64,000 nt of DNA from Plasmopara viticola (GCA_001695595.3 MBPM02000040.1:558001-622000); one strand, 5' to 3'. Positions 21,884 through 34,809 are shown, numbered from the stretch's first letter. Notes: generated from the letters alone by a model not told the origin. Numbers and translations are program-made.

Positions 21884-22420
21884 TCATTGCTGTGATATAT
21901 CGTGCAAATGTTTAGCTTTACTGGTATTACTTGTGCGAGTAACGAGTTGAGCCTGTCGAATTAGCTCAGCGTACAGCTGGATCAGTGCTTCACTCGTTGG
22001 AAGTCGCCGTAGTCCCTCCATGAGCAAAATCTCTTGTCGAATTTGAGCCTCTCGAGGTTGAAGCAGTAGTGAAGCATCGTTGCAAAGTTGTTGACGATAC
22101 AATCGCAAAACGTTACTTTCTACTAGCGCAGTTGGGGCAAGTGCGACCGAATCTTGCCAAGCCACAAGAAACACTGCTCTCCACCTGATTTTGTTCGTTC
22201 TACTGTCGTCGCTTTCGCTTTTTGCTCGTTGATCCAGTAATGGCTTACTTGTGTAGCCGAAATGGTAACACGTTAGAGTCTTCCAGAGCTTCGGGCACTG
22301 AGCGATATTTTGCTGGAAGCTGCGATTTACGAGGCTAAGTTGAACAGTTGCAGTCACGTCCAAAAATTGACATACACCGAGCTCAAGCAGCTCAAATGGC
22401 AGCTTAAGCAACAGCGACAT
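21884..22420 (-). CDS. F-box-like protein
   Basis: A 178-residue frame starting MSLLLKLPFELLELGVCQFLD, followed by VTATVQLSLVNRSFQQNI and CPKLWKTLTCYHFGY. This matches the F-box pattern (LP.el...I..fLd...l..l..v.r.w......lW), which binds Skp1 in SCF ubiquitin ligases. Only the N-terminal ~50 residues fit; the rest is helical with no recognised substrate domain, so the target is unknown. It is short for an F-box protein but has clear ends. It lies 136 bp downstream of Sm D2 on the same strand, with separate transcription likely. Confidence 0.7.
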   Translation of the reverse strand: MSLLLKLPFELLELGVCQFLDVTATVQLSLVNRSFQQNIAQCPKLWKTLTCYHFGYTSKPLLDQRAKSESDDSRTNKIRWRAVFLVAWQDSVALAPTALVESNVLRLYRQQLCNDASLLLQPREAQIRQEILLMEGLRRLPTSEALIQLYAELIRQAQLVTRTSNTSKAKHLHDISQQ

Positions 22421-22556
22421 TACTTATAATTGTAAGTTGTAAAAGGAATATTGATAAGCAGCCGTCGGCAGAGGAAGTTGAAGGGTAGAAAGTATATGTA
22501 GAGATAGAGTCTATTCCGACGAAATCCCAGCTGTACTATTAAGCTGTGTAAAACTT

Positions 22557-22989
22557 TTAAACGTGCGGATTACGGAGAACGATGATGACCGAGTCCCCGC
22601 GCAGGAACATTTTGCTAACAAAGCGGTCTTTGTTCACAGGCTTGGCCGCCTTCTTGCCCTTGCCCGATTTAGGCACCTCAGTCCACATTTCCTTGACATT
22701 CTCCAGCACCATATTGCAATGGCGGTCGAAGGCTTTGACACGCGCTAATAACTTGTGGTTATTGCGCACGTTTATAAGGACTTGCGAGTTGTTCTTGACG
22801 CTGTGCATGAGCACTGAGAGCGGGCCCTTTTGGAACTCCTCTTCGTTCTCCTGCACTCGCTTAAATTCGCTCTCTCCAGCACTACAGGTGGCAGTGCGTG
22901 GAAGCAGCAGGTTAAAGAAAACACGCGTTAGTTACTCAACATATGGCCATCATGGACGCCTACAACAGAGCCACTTACGCACTGATCAT
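22557..22989 (-). CDS. SNRPD2: Small nuclear ribonucleoprotein Sm D2, two exons
   Basis: Core Sm-ring protein that binds the Sm site of U1, U2, U4 and U5 snRNAs. The minus-strand exons are 22989-22979 (Met-Ile-Ser plus two bases) and 22881-22557, with a 97-bp intron (GTAAGT...TGTAG). The product is 111 aa, close to the usual length. It is extremely conserved: [54 protein letters not shown] and [14 protein letters not shown]. The first exon is tiny (11 coding bases), so a frame-only search would miss the true start and begin at a GTG codon inside exon 2. A CATTC-containing initiator-like site lies about 20 nt upstream. Confidence 0.93.
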
Positions 22990-23436
22990 GGTCTTCTCCT
23001 TTATATGAATGGAGCTTTTGATTTGTATTTACTATAGATTTATAGTTAATAGAATGCGCGCGAGTTGTGTACTATACCAAATCTAACGCATTTAAAGATA
23101 TTGCCTGGCAAGGGCAAGGCTAGAAGTGCGGCGATGAGCCAGCCTCAGCAACATGCACACGATCTTGTTGTGTGAAATCCCGTGCGAAGTACGCGAACTC
23201 GTACCCACTCATTTCTCCTCTAATTTGAATACTTTTCACCAAGCAAAATCAGGGGTTAACCCCTTTCACAATACAAAGGACATCTTATGTAAATGCAGGT
23301 AAGACTTAAATTCACTTTGGAATGAACTACTTTTGTATCGATGCACACACCGAATAATGCTGCCTACTTTTAAGCAAATCTACTATGAACGCACGAGTAG
23401 CGCTAGCACGCGTCATAAGCAATATGCCTGAATCAC
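22990..23436. other. Spacer between HSP110 and Sm D2
   Basis: Holds the HSP110 3' UTR and the Sm D2 promoter. No further feature seen. Confidence 0.4.
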
Positions 23437-25851
23437 CTAGTCCAAGTCCATCTTCTCCGCCTCATTCTTCTCATCAGCAACCGTGGCCTCAGCTGACTCG
23501 GGGGCAGCGGGCGGTTCTACTTTTGGAAGCGGCTTAGGCTTGGTCGTGATCGGGAGAGCCACAGCACGCACAGCCACAATTTTACTGCGAATGGAGGTCG
23601 ACGTGATCACGGGAGTGTCCGTCGGACCAAGGTCCGCCTGCTTGGTCAAGGCGTCAAACAACCACGTCTCGGCATCGACGCATGTCTGTCGCAGCTTCGT
23701 CTTTTCATCCTCGGTCCAGTGCGAGTACGCGTCGTCACCCGAGTTTACCATTCGTTTGTATTCCTCTAACACAGCCGTAAGCTCAGCCTGGGCCACACCA
23801 CGCTCCGTGCTCTCCGTCAGACGGAACTCGACAGGCGAAGACAGTTTGCGCATGTCATCGAGCTTCTGCTGGTACACCGACTTGGTGCTGTCAAAGCCCT
23901 CGTCTGTGTACAGCCAGTCCTCCGTCTCCATCAACTTCGACTCTAGGTTGCCCTTTTCCCCACTAGTGATGAAGCCAGCCAATTTGTCCGTGATCTGATT
24001 ACGCATTTCGTACACGAAACTCTCAAGCTCGTTTCGCTTATTAAAGGTTTCTTCAATCACACGGTCTTGTTGAGCCATTTTTAATTCCTGCTCTGTGGCC
24101 GCTGCCACATTATTAGCCGACAGGCCACCGACTTCGGCTTGCACAGTCAGCTCCACCTTACGGAAGCGCTTCTTCTTGGGCTCAATGGGCTTGTCATCCT
24201 TCTTTTCTTCACCTTCCTTCTCTACGTCATCAGCTACAACAGGTTTCTCCTCCTCCTTAATTTCCTGCATCAACTGTGATGAAGCCACTGAGAAGAGGCC
24301 ATTCATGTCTTGTTGCACATTGACACGAATCTTAGGAATTTCAGTGCCAGCCTCTTGACTTGGCATGCCTGAAATCGTGTATTTGCCAATATCCATCACA
24401 TAGTCAGGTGGAAGATATGCCTTGGCTGACTCATCATACATAGCGTCAATCGAAAACGACTTGTCGCGACGAAAGGTGATGCGCTTGGTCTTTGGGTACT
24501 CATCTTTACGGCTAAAGATCACAAGCGAGCTGTCCTCTGTCTCCATGTTAACGTCTTCTTCGTCATCAGCTGCAGCGCCACTTGCAGTCGCGGCGCTACC
24601 GTCCCACGATACGCGCACAGGGAGGTGTACGCAGTCCGTGACACTAAACTCTTTGACCTTAAACATGGGAGACAGAATGGCGCAGTTCAGAGCGCAACCG
24701 CGAGCTACCGATTCGTCAGCATTCAATGTCGAACTCAGACCAAAATTCTGTTGCTCCTTGTCCAACCCCAGCACTTCTGCAAGGTGACGCTTGACACTTG
24801 TCACACGGGTGCCACCACCCACAATCTCGACATTCGCAAGCTGCGACTTGTCGATGCCAGCGTCAGCAAGAGCGCGTTTCACGGGGTCGTCCAAGCGTGT
24901 TAAAAGTGGAGCAATGAGTTCTTCAAACTCCTCGAGCGTTAATTGCGCATTGTAGTCACGATCGTCGGCCAGACACTCAATGTTAAGGTTTGTGGCCGTG
25001 ACACCGTAAGGACTTAGATTCTTCTTGGCCTTCTCACACGCTGAAAGCAATTTAATGCGCGATTTGGGGTTTTCTAAAGGATTTGTCTTGTACTTCTCAG
25101 CAAACTTGGTCGCCACGTCCGTAGCAATGGCCATGTCAAAGTCACGACCTCCAAGGAAGCGGTCGAAGGCTGCAGACTTGACAGTGAGGCGGCCTTGTAC
25201 AAAGGCAACAACGGACACGGTGTAGCTGGCGTGGCCCAGGTCTATAAACATGACGTGTTGGGGTTCCGACTCGTGAAAGAGATTACGAGCCGACTTGTAA
25301 ATGCCATAAGCGAGAGCAATAGCTGTGTGCTCGTTAATGAGGCGTAAACAGTTAAGACCAGCAATCTTGGTGGCGTTTAGCAAGGCACGACGCTGCACAT
25401 CCGTGTAGAAGCCTGGACACGAGAGCACGCAGTACGCAGGGTTGACGCCCTCGTTTGCAGCGGCCGCGATACTCTGCATCTTGTTGAGAATCATAGCGAC
25501 GACTTGCTCGCATGAAAAAGTGACAGGTTCGTCATTGTAATTAAGCACAATGCCGACGTCACCACTTGCAAGCTCCACACACGTGTACGCGAGTTGTGCG
25601 ATCTCATTCTGCACTTCAGGGTGCTTAAACTTGCGGCCAATAAGGCGCTTGATGTCCGTGGCCGTATTCTTGTAGTGCATGCGTGCCATGCTGATTGCTG
25701 CTTCACCAATAAAGCGCTGCTTGCCCTGCACGCAGACCATGTTGGGGTTCTTTCTGTTCGAGTTTTCATTTAGGATGATATCGATACCACCGCGCTTAGC
25801 CTGGCCGATGACGCAGTCCACGTTGCCAAAATCCACACCGATTACCGACAT
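23437..25851 (-). CDS. HSP110/SSE-type HSP70 superfamily chaperone
   Basis: Cytosolic nucleotide-exchange factor and holdase that works with HSP70. The start is set at MSVIGVDFG (804 aa), the canonical HSP110 N-terminus; the extra 16 codons upstream look like 5' UTR, and the CTTTCAG just before the ATG may be a 5' UTR intron acceptor. The ATPase domain spans about 1-390 (IGVDFGN, RRALLNA, LINEHTAIALAYG, FIDLGHASYTVSVV, VEIVGGGTRV). Next come the beta-sandwich with an acidic insert (DDEEDVNMETED), a charged linker (EKEGEEKKDDKPIEPKKKRFRK) and the helical C-terminus (ESFVYEMRNQI, EDWLYTDEG), ending MDLD. The long acidic insert and lack of EEVD separate it from canonical HSP70. It is the first gene of a three-gene minus-strand series. 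Confidence 0.95.
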   Translation of the reverse strand: MSVIGVDFGNVDCVIGQAKRGGIDIILNENSNRKNPNMVCVQGKQRFIGEAAISMARMHYKNTATDIKRLIGRKFKHPEVQNEIAQLAYTCVELASGDVGIVLNYNDEPVTFSCEQVVAMILNKMQSIAAAANEGVNPAYCVLSCPGFYTDVQRRALLNATKIAGLNCLRLINEHTAIALAYGIYKSARNLFHESEPQHVMFIDLGHASYTVSVVAFVQGRLTVKSAAFDRFLGGRDFDMAIATDVATKFAEKYKTNPLENPKSRIKLLSACEKAKKNLSPYGVTATNLNIECLADDRDYNAQLTLEEFEELIAPLLTRLDDPVKRALADAGIDKSQLANVEIVGGGTRVTSVKRHLAEVLGLDKEQQNFGLSSTLNADESVARGCALNCAILSPMFKVKEFSVTDCVHLPVRVSWDGSAATASGAAADDEEDVNMETEDSSLVIFSRKDEYPKTKRITFRRDKSFSIDAMYDESAKAYLPPDYVMDIGKYTISGMPSQEAGTEIPKIRVNVQQDMNGLFSVASSQLMQEIKEEEKPVVADDVEKEGEEKKDDKPIEPKKKRFRKVELTVQAEVGGLSANNVAAATEQELKMAQQDRVIEETFNKRNELESFVYEMRNQITDKLAGFITSGEKGNLESKLMETEDWLYTDEGFDSTKSVYQQKLDDMRKLSSPVEFRLTESTERGVAQAELTAVLEEYKRMVNSGDDAYSHWTEDEKTKLRQTCVDAETWLFDALTKQADLGPTDTPVITSTSIRSKIVAVRAVALPITTKPKPLPKVEPPAAPESAEATVADEKNEAEKMDLD

Positions 25852-26385
25852 GATTTGCTTCCCTGAAAGAGAGGTATAGTAAAGAGGTTCTAATGACAAA
25901 ACAAAAGTGACTCAAATATTACGGGGGGGGGCAAAAAGATTCCAGAACGTACCACTGACGATTTACAAAACGCTATATATTTCTCTTTGGTATCTCTATA
26001 ACTAAATACCCTATGATAGAAAATTACATGAATGAGTAAAACCCCACGTAAATATAAAGGTGCGCGCTTTCGTGTCTTGGCAGATTAGGACCATTCAATT
26101 TGAAAACAATACTGTCAGTGTTATATGCGAGCTAGACAGATGCGCTACTTAGGAGACGTGTGTGAGGGTGGTATACGTGTGCTTTTGACCACCCTGAGTT
26201 TCGAATCTTAAGAAGATTCTCGAATGGCGCAACCTAACAAGTAAAAGCCTGACACATTTTTTATAAATATTAAAAAAATGAATAAATTCAAGACAGGCAA
26301 TTTTTAACCTTGTTTAGACCTTTAAGGCTCCAGTAATTTATAGTATTGTCGGTTATACCAAAAATCGGCCTACACTGCAACCTCC
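25852..26385. other. Upstream spacer of HSP110
   Basis: AT-rich, with a run of ten G at about 25922-25931. I see no gene. Heat-shock elements were not identified with confidence. Confidence 0.35.
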
Positions 26386-26713
26386 AGCTTGGAAAAGGTT
26401 GGGGTGACGCCCTCCTTCCAAGCGCGGGGGCTAAATGCTCGCGCGCTTCGGGCAGGTGCTCTCGGGCATCTGCAGGTCTCTAACGAGTCTCACCCTCGAC
26501 GCGACGGTCTCCAGCACCGGGCGCCACCTGAACTCTTACCAAGTCAGAGCTAAGCAAAATAATGGAAAACCCTCACGACCTCGGTGCTGGCTGCACTGCC
26601 CGCCGAACGAGACCCGACGTATGCGGACACCACTCTATGCCGTGGACTAGCCAGACTGAGCCTAGCACGTGCATAACTTGGCAACGCGATAACGAAATAC
26701 ATTACATTACATT
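26386..26713 (+). mobile_element. SINE-like retroposon, copy 4
   Basis: Same family and subgroup as copy 3, ending in (TACATT)n. A perfect 12-bp duplication ACTGCAACCTCC flanks it (26374-26385 and 26714-26725). About 0.5 kb upstream of the HSP110 start, in the opposite orientation to that gene. Confidence 0.9.
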
Positions 26714-26725
26714 ACTGCAACCTCC

Positions 26726-29700
26726 TGTCCGCTTTCGCGGTCGCACAATCGAGCGCTAAGGTTGCAGGTTTCGAACTCCACATTAAGGTACGCTTTCAAA
26801 AAAAATATGCGTAAAAGCACTTACATTGATAATGTATGGCTGCAGCACCTTTTCTCCTTGTAGACCGAAATTTTTAATTCTGATTACTCTAACTTCAGTA
26901 AACACACTTTGTCATTCTCTTCCACCAAATTTGTCGTGCCATGCAACTGTTTACCCTTGCACATGCACTGGCGGGATCAGCTAACAGCAGGGGAATAAGG
27001 ACGCAAGCTCTTGATGCGCTTGGGTGAGAAATTAAAAGCAGCATTTGAGTCTAATTTGACCAACCTCTTATCCAATTATAAGATGGTGAAGGTGCTAGTA
27101 ATATCGGTGACCGTCGCGGCCTACAGATTAAAACATTTTTTGGTGGCCAGTTATTAGTAACATTGTCAGAGAGTTTGCCGTTATTTTACCATACTTTGCA
27201 TACAAGCATGTGGAAGGCAAAAAAGAAGCCCTATAGCTCGGTAAACTTTCGCTTTCCTTATTTATTGCTTTTTTCAATGGGAGCAAGAGACAATTTTTTT
27301 TACCAGAGTGAATATGGTCACAAATAATCAGATGCGCGTGTCTTCTGCACTCTCTTATCTTGGAGGTTGGGTCAAAAGCTAGACACTTACCCATAAATTA
27401 CCTCAAATGTGTCTTATGTCGCTTGAAAACACGTGATGGATTAGTTGAGAGCAACGTTTACATCAAGCTCTGCCAGTGCTCACACTTTCCTATTTGCAAG
27501 CAAGGTTGGCGTGAGATGAATACGTTTATGATCGAGGTATTCGATGGTCTCTGTTACTGTGGCGCCACTTTAAAACGCGTCAGGGTCACTGTGTTCATAA
27601 ATAGCCTAGGAGAAGGCTCGCTTCGCACTCAACCATTAAAGTGGAAGCATCAGAATTGAGAGAGGCCTAGTATATTGTTTATTAAGAGGAGTACAGAAAC
27701 GGAGAGGATCGCTTTTCCGTAATGCCACTCTAGCTACATGTCCGTAGGTATGCCTTGACTAGTAAAGCACGAGCCCTGTATCAATTCCCGGGGTAGCACA
27801 TTTGATATCTTTCGCCTAATCTTTGAGAACGGAGCCTTTGTCAGTCATGTTCTCACCTCTCTTGTGCGTACGACTCCTTTACATGGTAGCCTACGCAGTT
27901 AGACGCCAAACATGAATTTGGATGTGTCAAAGGTCCACGACGGTAGGCGTGGTGATGACTCCAGTGTCTTGCGAAGCGAGTACTTGATTATCACTGGCAG
28001 CACCGGCTTTTGAATTTGCTAAATATTAGTGGCTCTTATGTGGTTAGTATAAGCTTCCAGATTGATAAGATAGCGCCACAAGCCGGCGACAAAGCTCGCA
28101 GACAGGTAATATGTGTCCTCATGATGCAGTGAGTAGCTTAAGTAATTGTGCAGGTAACAAAGCGGTAACATAGGCCCAAAAATACAGTGAGAAGCACAGA
28201 ATTACCGAAGCGTAGCAAAGTGCTACTTAGAATTAAGCATGGCTTTGCTTGGAAGATATAAGAATAAAAACGAAGTCTTTTCCTGAATGTCACAAAAAGC
28301 CATTAGCTGGTTAAATGACAGCTCAAAAAGTCATCGTATCGCGGCAGGTGCACTTTAGTTGTAGACACGGCCCGAGGGTCAGAGCTACTGAATCCTAAAG
28401 AAAGTGGAGAAATCAAAAGCCAGCAATAAAATAAAGGTGGTTTTTCAGAATCTCAGAATAAAAATACATCCTTCATGTTTAGACGATCGCATCTTGAATC
28501 AATTTTGAGGCAACGACGTGGCACCTGTGATTGAATATGTTAAGGAATGTTAACGATCTATCATTTTATTGTAAGCAAAAGTACAGACAAATGTCCAGCA
28601 ACTATCCTTCAACCAAAGAAGGTTTATTGCTTCCAAGCACAAAGCCTTGTGTCGCCAGCCAATAACACTATTTTGAGAGCAATGTAGACTCATTGATTTT
28701 TTTCTTAAAGAAAAGGCAAAGATCAGCATGATGCGGAAAGCGAAATTTTCACACTATTCATCAACATCCGGCGCCTAAAAAGAGGTGACAACTCCGTGCC
28801 AATAAATCTAGGTCTAAAGTGGTGCGGTATTTGTACAAACATCTAATGACAGCAGCACTTTCATATTAATGCAGAGGCGGAATCTTGGGCGCGAAGAGAT
28901 TGCTCTCGGTCAAGTCAATCAAGCGTCACCATTAAGGCTAATTTACCTTTTAAGTTGTAGCCCGTCGCATATGCACTTCATTGACTTAATATCTCATTCG
29001 TGTTATTGGTAAAAAAGAGACTTAAGCAATCAGGCAATTGGCTTCCTTGAAGCGTTTCAAAGTTGCGTCATCGAGAGCCGTGGCTTATTTACTTTAAGAC
29101 CAACTTCGTGGTTTGACTGGTTAGTTGCTTGTCTCGAAAACGGTGGCTTACTTGTGTGACATAAGTCACGTGGTGATTTGGACATTAAACTCTGTACTTA
29201 TTGCTGAAAAACTGCAAATAGAATGCTCAGTGTACATTAGTAAAATCATGTACCGATTTGGACTGTACTCGTACAGTTTTTACCTTTCGTGGAGATCTAG
29301 AAGACCTGAATGAAGTACAGCTCACTTTGAATGTGAAAGGTTAAAGTGAGTCCAAGCATTTTGACTAATACATAGTATCGGGGTAATGTAGATAGTGATC
29401 TACGATTTTTATCAAAATACAAAGGTCAATACGACAGCCCTACAAGATCTGACAGCATTCGTAGTTAGTCTGTATCCAAGGCGTTCACATCGATACTCTG
29501 CGAGGATGACGTAGTATGCTCAGTAACCTTAGGGCATACAAGACAGGCCAAATAGGCCGACAGTAACCCGCCTCAAGCACTTGACACGATCCGCACAGGT
29601 ATGAAGTCGCTCAACAATTTTCAAGACACTCGCTGGAGCATCAATAATCGACAATAGCGGAGTCGTCTGCATCGATAACACCAAAAGGCGTCTAAGTCGG

Positions 29701-32700
29701 AAGCCCCGCCCAAACAAAGCCGCTCACAGAAAGCCAGAGGATCTGCAACGAATTCGACGAACTGATCTCATGCTTTAGTCAGGAGATCAAGGATTAAAAT
29801 GGAAATGATACTCGTTTGTTGTGAACAAATTAACAACGAATGCTCTAGCCTTTTCGAAGCTTTGTGAATGATCACATGAACGTACAATATCTCATAGAGA
29901 GCGTCATTATCCACCTGAGTGAGTAAATATTTCAGCTGACGTTACTCGTTTCGCCTCCTTACAATGTGGACCGCGTGCAGTCACGCTTTCTTGGAGTGAG
30001 AAGAGTTTGATGCGATCTGTCCAGAATTTATAGCGAAAATGGCAGCTCTTCTTATGTAAGGCGACAATCACCGTTTTTAGCGACCAATTGTGCACAGATG
30101 CGGCCCAAACGTATGCATCCGCTCTCTATAAAGGATGCCGCAGATAGAATATTCACAAGCCGAGCTTTGAGTCGGCGCGGATAGAGAAATGTTTGCACAG
30201 CCAGAGCCCATCCGAATGTCCGATTTTGACGGACCTCATCTATGCTGAAGAGGACGAAGTACACCTTCAAAGTCCAAGCCAGCATATAAGCCTCCGTCCA
30301 TTTTTATCTGCGGTGTTACCCACCATTTTCGGATAGGATGCCGCCGCCAAACTAAAAAGTTTGAGATTTGACGGATCGAAGGGACCACTTTGGCGTTGCT
30401 ACTTCATCACCCGGGTACAATTGTTTATATTCTCGGTCAAGAAGTTAGCGTGATTGGCCCATACTAGTTGCGTGGGAAAATCAATTAATTGGATCGGCCG
30501 ATAAGTTGATTGAATTTACTGACCCAAGTACGCATAAATTTGGTCGCACGGCGCAGTACGTTCGATTACACGCAATTCAAACGGTTTCGCAGCTACGCTT
30601 TAGGCATGATATCGGCCAAGTTGAACTCGCGTACTCAGATATATGCTCGCGTATTGTTTTTTTCACGAAGAATCGGTTTAATTTAATATTTGACCATGAT
30701 CTGATAGAATGTAACAACTGGGCGTTACACATCGCATTCGCCTTTCCTTTAAAATCTATCTTGTACTTACTTTAAAAAAAGCCTTCAAGGTAACCCGTTA
30801 GTTTTACAAAAACATCAGAAAACAAGGAATGAGAGCATACTTAAGCATTCAAAAAGAGCAAATCTAACTTGGAGGACAAAGTCACACGGTCTTCCAGGGG
30901 ACAAAGTGTATTTGACTCACACAAAAACCGCACGCTACGGACGTACACAAATTGTCACGTCGGCCTGGAATTTGAGCTTAGTCAGAGGAAGTGATTGTCT
31001 ACTTAGCTTTATCTGCTATCTAAGCAGTCAAGTTTAATAATCAGATTTTATATATCGCATGCTGGTCTAATTTGTTACGTATAAGACGCGCCATTTACGA
31101 CTTATATGCAGCGTTGGTCTCCGGTCTTATGTCTCATAAAAAAGAATACAACCCATCAAGCGGCACATCCCACTAAGACGAAATTCATCAATTTACTAAT
31201 AGGAAGACGTTGACCAGCCAGCACCATTGAAGGACCGACCCAGTCCTAAAAACAAGTATGCAACGTGAGACCCTAAGCTCATCAGATTATGCTGGCCGCT
31301 AGTAGACAATCCGAGGAAAAGTGTCCTTGTGAGCTCTGCGAGCGCTACTCCACCACATAAAGGCCTGTTTTTGGATTTTTAGGTGATGCGGGATTTTCAG
31401 TAATCCCACCAAGGCGTATATATTAAGCTAATCAAAAGAAGGGCCACCGACGATTCATGTAAGCACGAATCTCATGTCAGCAAAGCAATGAGAGGAGCTC
31501 TGTCACCAAGATCAACGGCGAAGTTTTTTTTAATAATGAACTCCGTCAATGTTAGTGCAAGCCGTTATATAGCCTCATCAGTCATCACTTCGCCGATACA
31601 TAGTATACTCGATGCAAACCAAAAAATTCTTGTGTGAAGCTCGAAGCCCCATTATACTTTGATGCAAAAGATCACGACAACAAGATTTCGATGTAGTCGG
31701 GCAAGCTGCTGAAATTCCATAATCGTTGAGCTAAATGGTTTAAATAAAGAGTCAAGTGATATGTGTCTTTCGTCTGCCAAATACTAGGATCTTCGAAGAA
31801 ATGTTTTTCGGCATAGGCGATGGATTATTCTACTAATGTTAAAATTCCGTACATAGAGTGCTGTAACATCTTATTCCTTGAGCCTGTTCGTGGTCGCTAA
31901 AAGCGTTACTGCACCTTTGTATTGATCAACACTGTGGAGTGTGTATGTCCGATACCGATCGAAGCGATCGTTTGACGCGATCGTCAGCTCTTATGATCGT
32001 AGACACTCGTACTCGGTGTCCCGGATATGTGTAAAGTCCGAGGGCGCGGCGCGAATGACTTCTAGATCAGAGCGTACGAAGCTATGCATGATGAAATTGC
32101 TTGGCGTCTCGTCTTTTATCAATAGCCACGCAGATTTTGCAATTGTTAGCATGTTCGCGGTGGCAAAGACCACTTTGATCATCGGGCGGAGCAATGCAAA
32201 AACCACGTAGCAAGCGCACAAAAAATCCATTCGTCCGTTATGTTTAGACATGGACACTGTTACGATGCGTGTAAGTAGAACAAAATTGTGCAAAGAGCAC
32301 GGGATGTCTTCTCAGTGTCGAAAGCATGTAGCGGAAGCCTTTAACCGATCAGCTAGCATCTCTTCATTTTGTTGATGCAGTGGCTCTGGAAGAGGTGTAG
32401 AGGAGGCAGCACGCAAATTACTTCCAGAAGCAAGCTTATTGGCCGAGCAATTATCTCTGAGTGGTCGCTAATTTCTGTTGCGATCAGGCCAAAGGGAAAG
32501 ATCTAGGCAAAACTTCTGTGATCTCCTTAATAAACGATAGCAAGTTAATTAATTTGGACCAGATAAAAGGCGATCTAAGCATAATCCATGCCGCAGAGGC
32601 GGAGCAAGATGAACGAAATCAAATGCCGGAACATTAAAATTTTTTCGTGTTGTGTCACAATTCTTCAGTGCGGAACCCGATCCCATCATTTAAGACCGAG

Positions 32701-34060
32701 CGACATCTTTGCATTACAATTATTATGTCTTGTACAACCACAACTGCCTGCACGGTTTGATCACCGGACTTGACGGCACAATGATGTGGTATATTACCCA
32801 TACGATCGATCCTTTATTGTGTGTCGCGGTTGCAGAGACATTCATAGCGACAATTGGTAAGCCACATCCTTCGGTACAAGTAATACCTTATGCTTTCGAA
32901 TGCGCTGAGAGAATGCTATGTTAAAGTAATCACCTGGCTGAAAGCCAGAATGCGTCAAGTGTATCAAATCTGTATGAATACATCGGGAAGCAGGTGAAGA
33001 TTAGCAATGGAAAATGCTGATAGGTAATTCATGTGATTCATGTGAAAATCATATTGCTGCTGCAAGCATATATACCTTGATAATTTGCATCTACTACCGG
33101 AAGAAGTACATTGATACTTAAAGCGTCGCACAATAGGTAAGAACTTGTAGCAATCAAGGCTGGCGCAAAGCTTAATAAACGTAAGGCCCATATTACGCAT
33201 GAGTTGTGGTGCCAAGGTATATTTACTTAATGTCGAATTTGCTCGTACGCTTGAGTGCAATGTGAGCGACAGTAGAAAACAAGAGAGAATTATAATTGAC
33301 GAAAATGTATGAGTACACCGAGGAACAGATTGCTTTGGCTGGCGCACGTGTGTATTGCTGTAGTATCTGGGCTGCGGCAAGATGCAACTCTTGGCATAGG
33401 CTTCATTGTTTTGGCTGGATATCGGTTATTTCCGATCGATAAGACGACGAGCCTATTCAGTAAGATCCGCACTAAGTCACTGGACTAGAAGAACATGTCG
33501 GAATCGAGACAATAGAGCGAATAGTGACTGTAGATATCGTCTGATCTATTGAAGTGCCGTTGCGTGTTGGTCATTAGGAATAGCGTGGGGCACCCGAAAA
33601 CAGCAAGGACCCAGGTGCTACGACAATTCTCGAATCACGGATGTGTATTTGTGACCAGCTAGATATCGTGCCCCAAGGCAACAACATTTTTTGTCTGTAG
33701 GATCCGAGATGTACCCAGACCAAAAAGCATAGCTTAGTTTATCTGGTGACAAGGACAAGGCAAACAATAAGCTCGACACATTGATCGTGTTGAATCCAGA
33801 ATGAGACATCATTAAATTAAATGAAGCGTTTGTAAATAAGAATTGACTGGGCGGTTCCTCAGTACTCCTATATTTTTTTTGAACGAGTAGGATAGCTGGT
33901 CGATTCTCATTAGTGGCTGTAAAATAAAATTCTGGCTCCAAATTCGATTTTTGCTAACGCAGAGAGTCAGATAAAGTTCTCTAAACGCTGATCACCAACG
34001 ACTCAAAAATGCTTTTTCCGCGGCCCAAATCTAACCAATACAGACGCATCTAAATCTTTA
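26726..34060. other. Gene desert of about 7.3 kb
   Basis: AT-rich sequence with only short open frames (60-100 codons) on both strands. The longest, at 27360-27659 (+) and 31991-32293 (-), show no recognisable domain and overlap frames on the other strand. No tRNA-like B box with a matching cloverleaf was seen. It probably consists of heavily decayed transposon sequence. Confidence 0.4.
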
Positions 34061-34809
34061 ATGGTGCAAGTGGCCAAGGCACTCGTCGGTAACAGTGCGG
34101 CGCTATCACCACGAGCGCTGTCAAAGCTTCGGGCACAAGTGAAAGCCATGTTGTATTGTCTTAACTGCCCCGGTGGTCCTTGGTACGAGTCACAATGATT
34201 GATATTGGTCACCTCACCTAAGCCACTCGTTCTCTATCTCGTGCCGTCTTTTATCGGATAGGGACGTAGGCGTGATGCTTACGACGGATGATCACGTGCG
34301 GAAGCTGAACCGAAGATTTCGCAGAAAGAATGAGTCCACTGATATACTATCTTTTCCGTTCCACAAAGTGAGGCTCAACTCATAGTGACCGTTTCTGTTT
34401 GATCAAGAAGTATTTTTGACAATTGCACCGTGATCACAGGTGCGCAAGCCTGGGCGTTTCCCACGTATTAAGTTTAAAGAGGAGCGATACTTAGGAGACA
34501 TTTACATCAGCCCTGCTTATGTGCAACGTCAGTGTGAAGATCCGCTGCTTGACGAGATCGTGACACTTGAGGAGCGACTGCCGGTGCTGGTGGCACATGG
34601 CTTGTGCCACTTATTGGGGTAAGTGTTTCAATGCACTAAGTGTTGTTGTTGCACAATGACTGACGAACGAAGCTAACTGAATCAGATTTGATCACGAGAG
34701 CGACGACGACTATGAGCAAATGAACAAGGCCGAGAATTACATCCTTCACCGATATTTGGCATTTCTTCCTGCATCAGCAGCTACTAATGTGGACTTGCAC
34801 GAACTATAA
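34061..34809 (+). CDS. ybeY: YbeY-type endoribonuclease (rRNA maturation), four exons
   Basis: YbeY is a zinc-dependent single-strand RNase for rRNA processing; eukaryotic copies usually act in organelles. Exons 34061-34182, 34262-34367, 34440-34618 and 34686-34809 give 176 aa, a normal family length. All introns (79, 72 and 67 bp) have GT...AG borders and the joins keep frame. Motifs: VMLTTDDHVRKLNRRFR, the STDILSFPF block, LGDIYIS, and across the last intron the zinc site HGLCHLLGFDHES (HxxxHxxxxxH). The 5' end is least certain: the first ATG gives MVQVAKALVG, with no clear transit peptide, so a further upstream exon may exist. It ends 112 bp from the convergent carrier gene. Confidence 0.88.

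Noticed and set aside
25922..25931. G10 run upstream of HSP110 as a regulatory element
   Set aside because: No known oomycete element matches; a homopolymer alone is not evidence.
26726..34060. Effector genes (RXLR or Crinkler) in the gene desert
   Set aside because: No frame with a signal peptide plus RXLR-EER or LFLAK motif was found on reading either strand.
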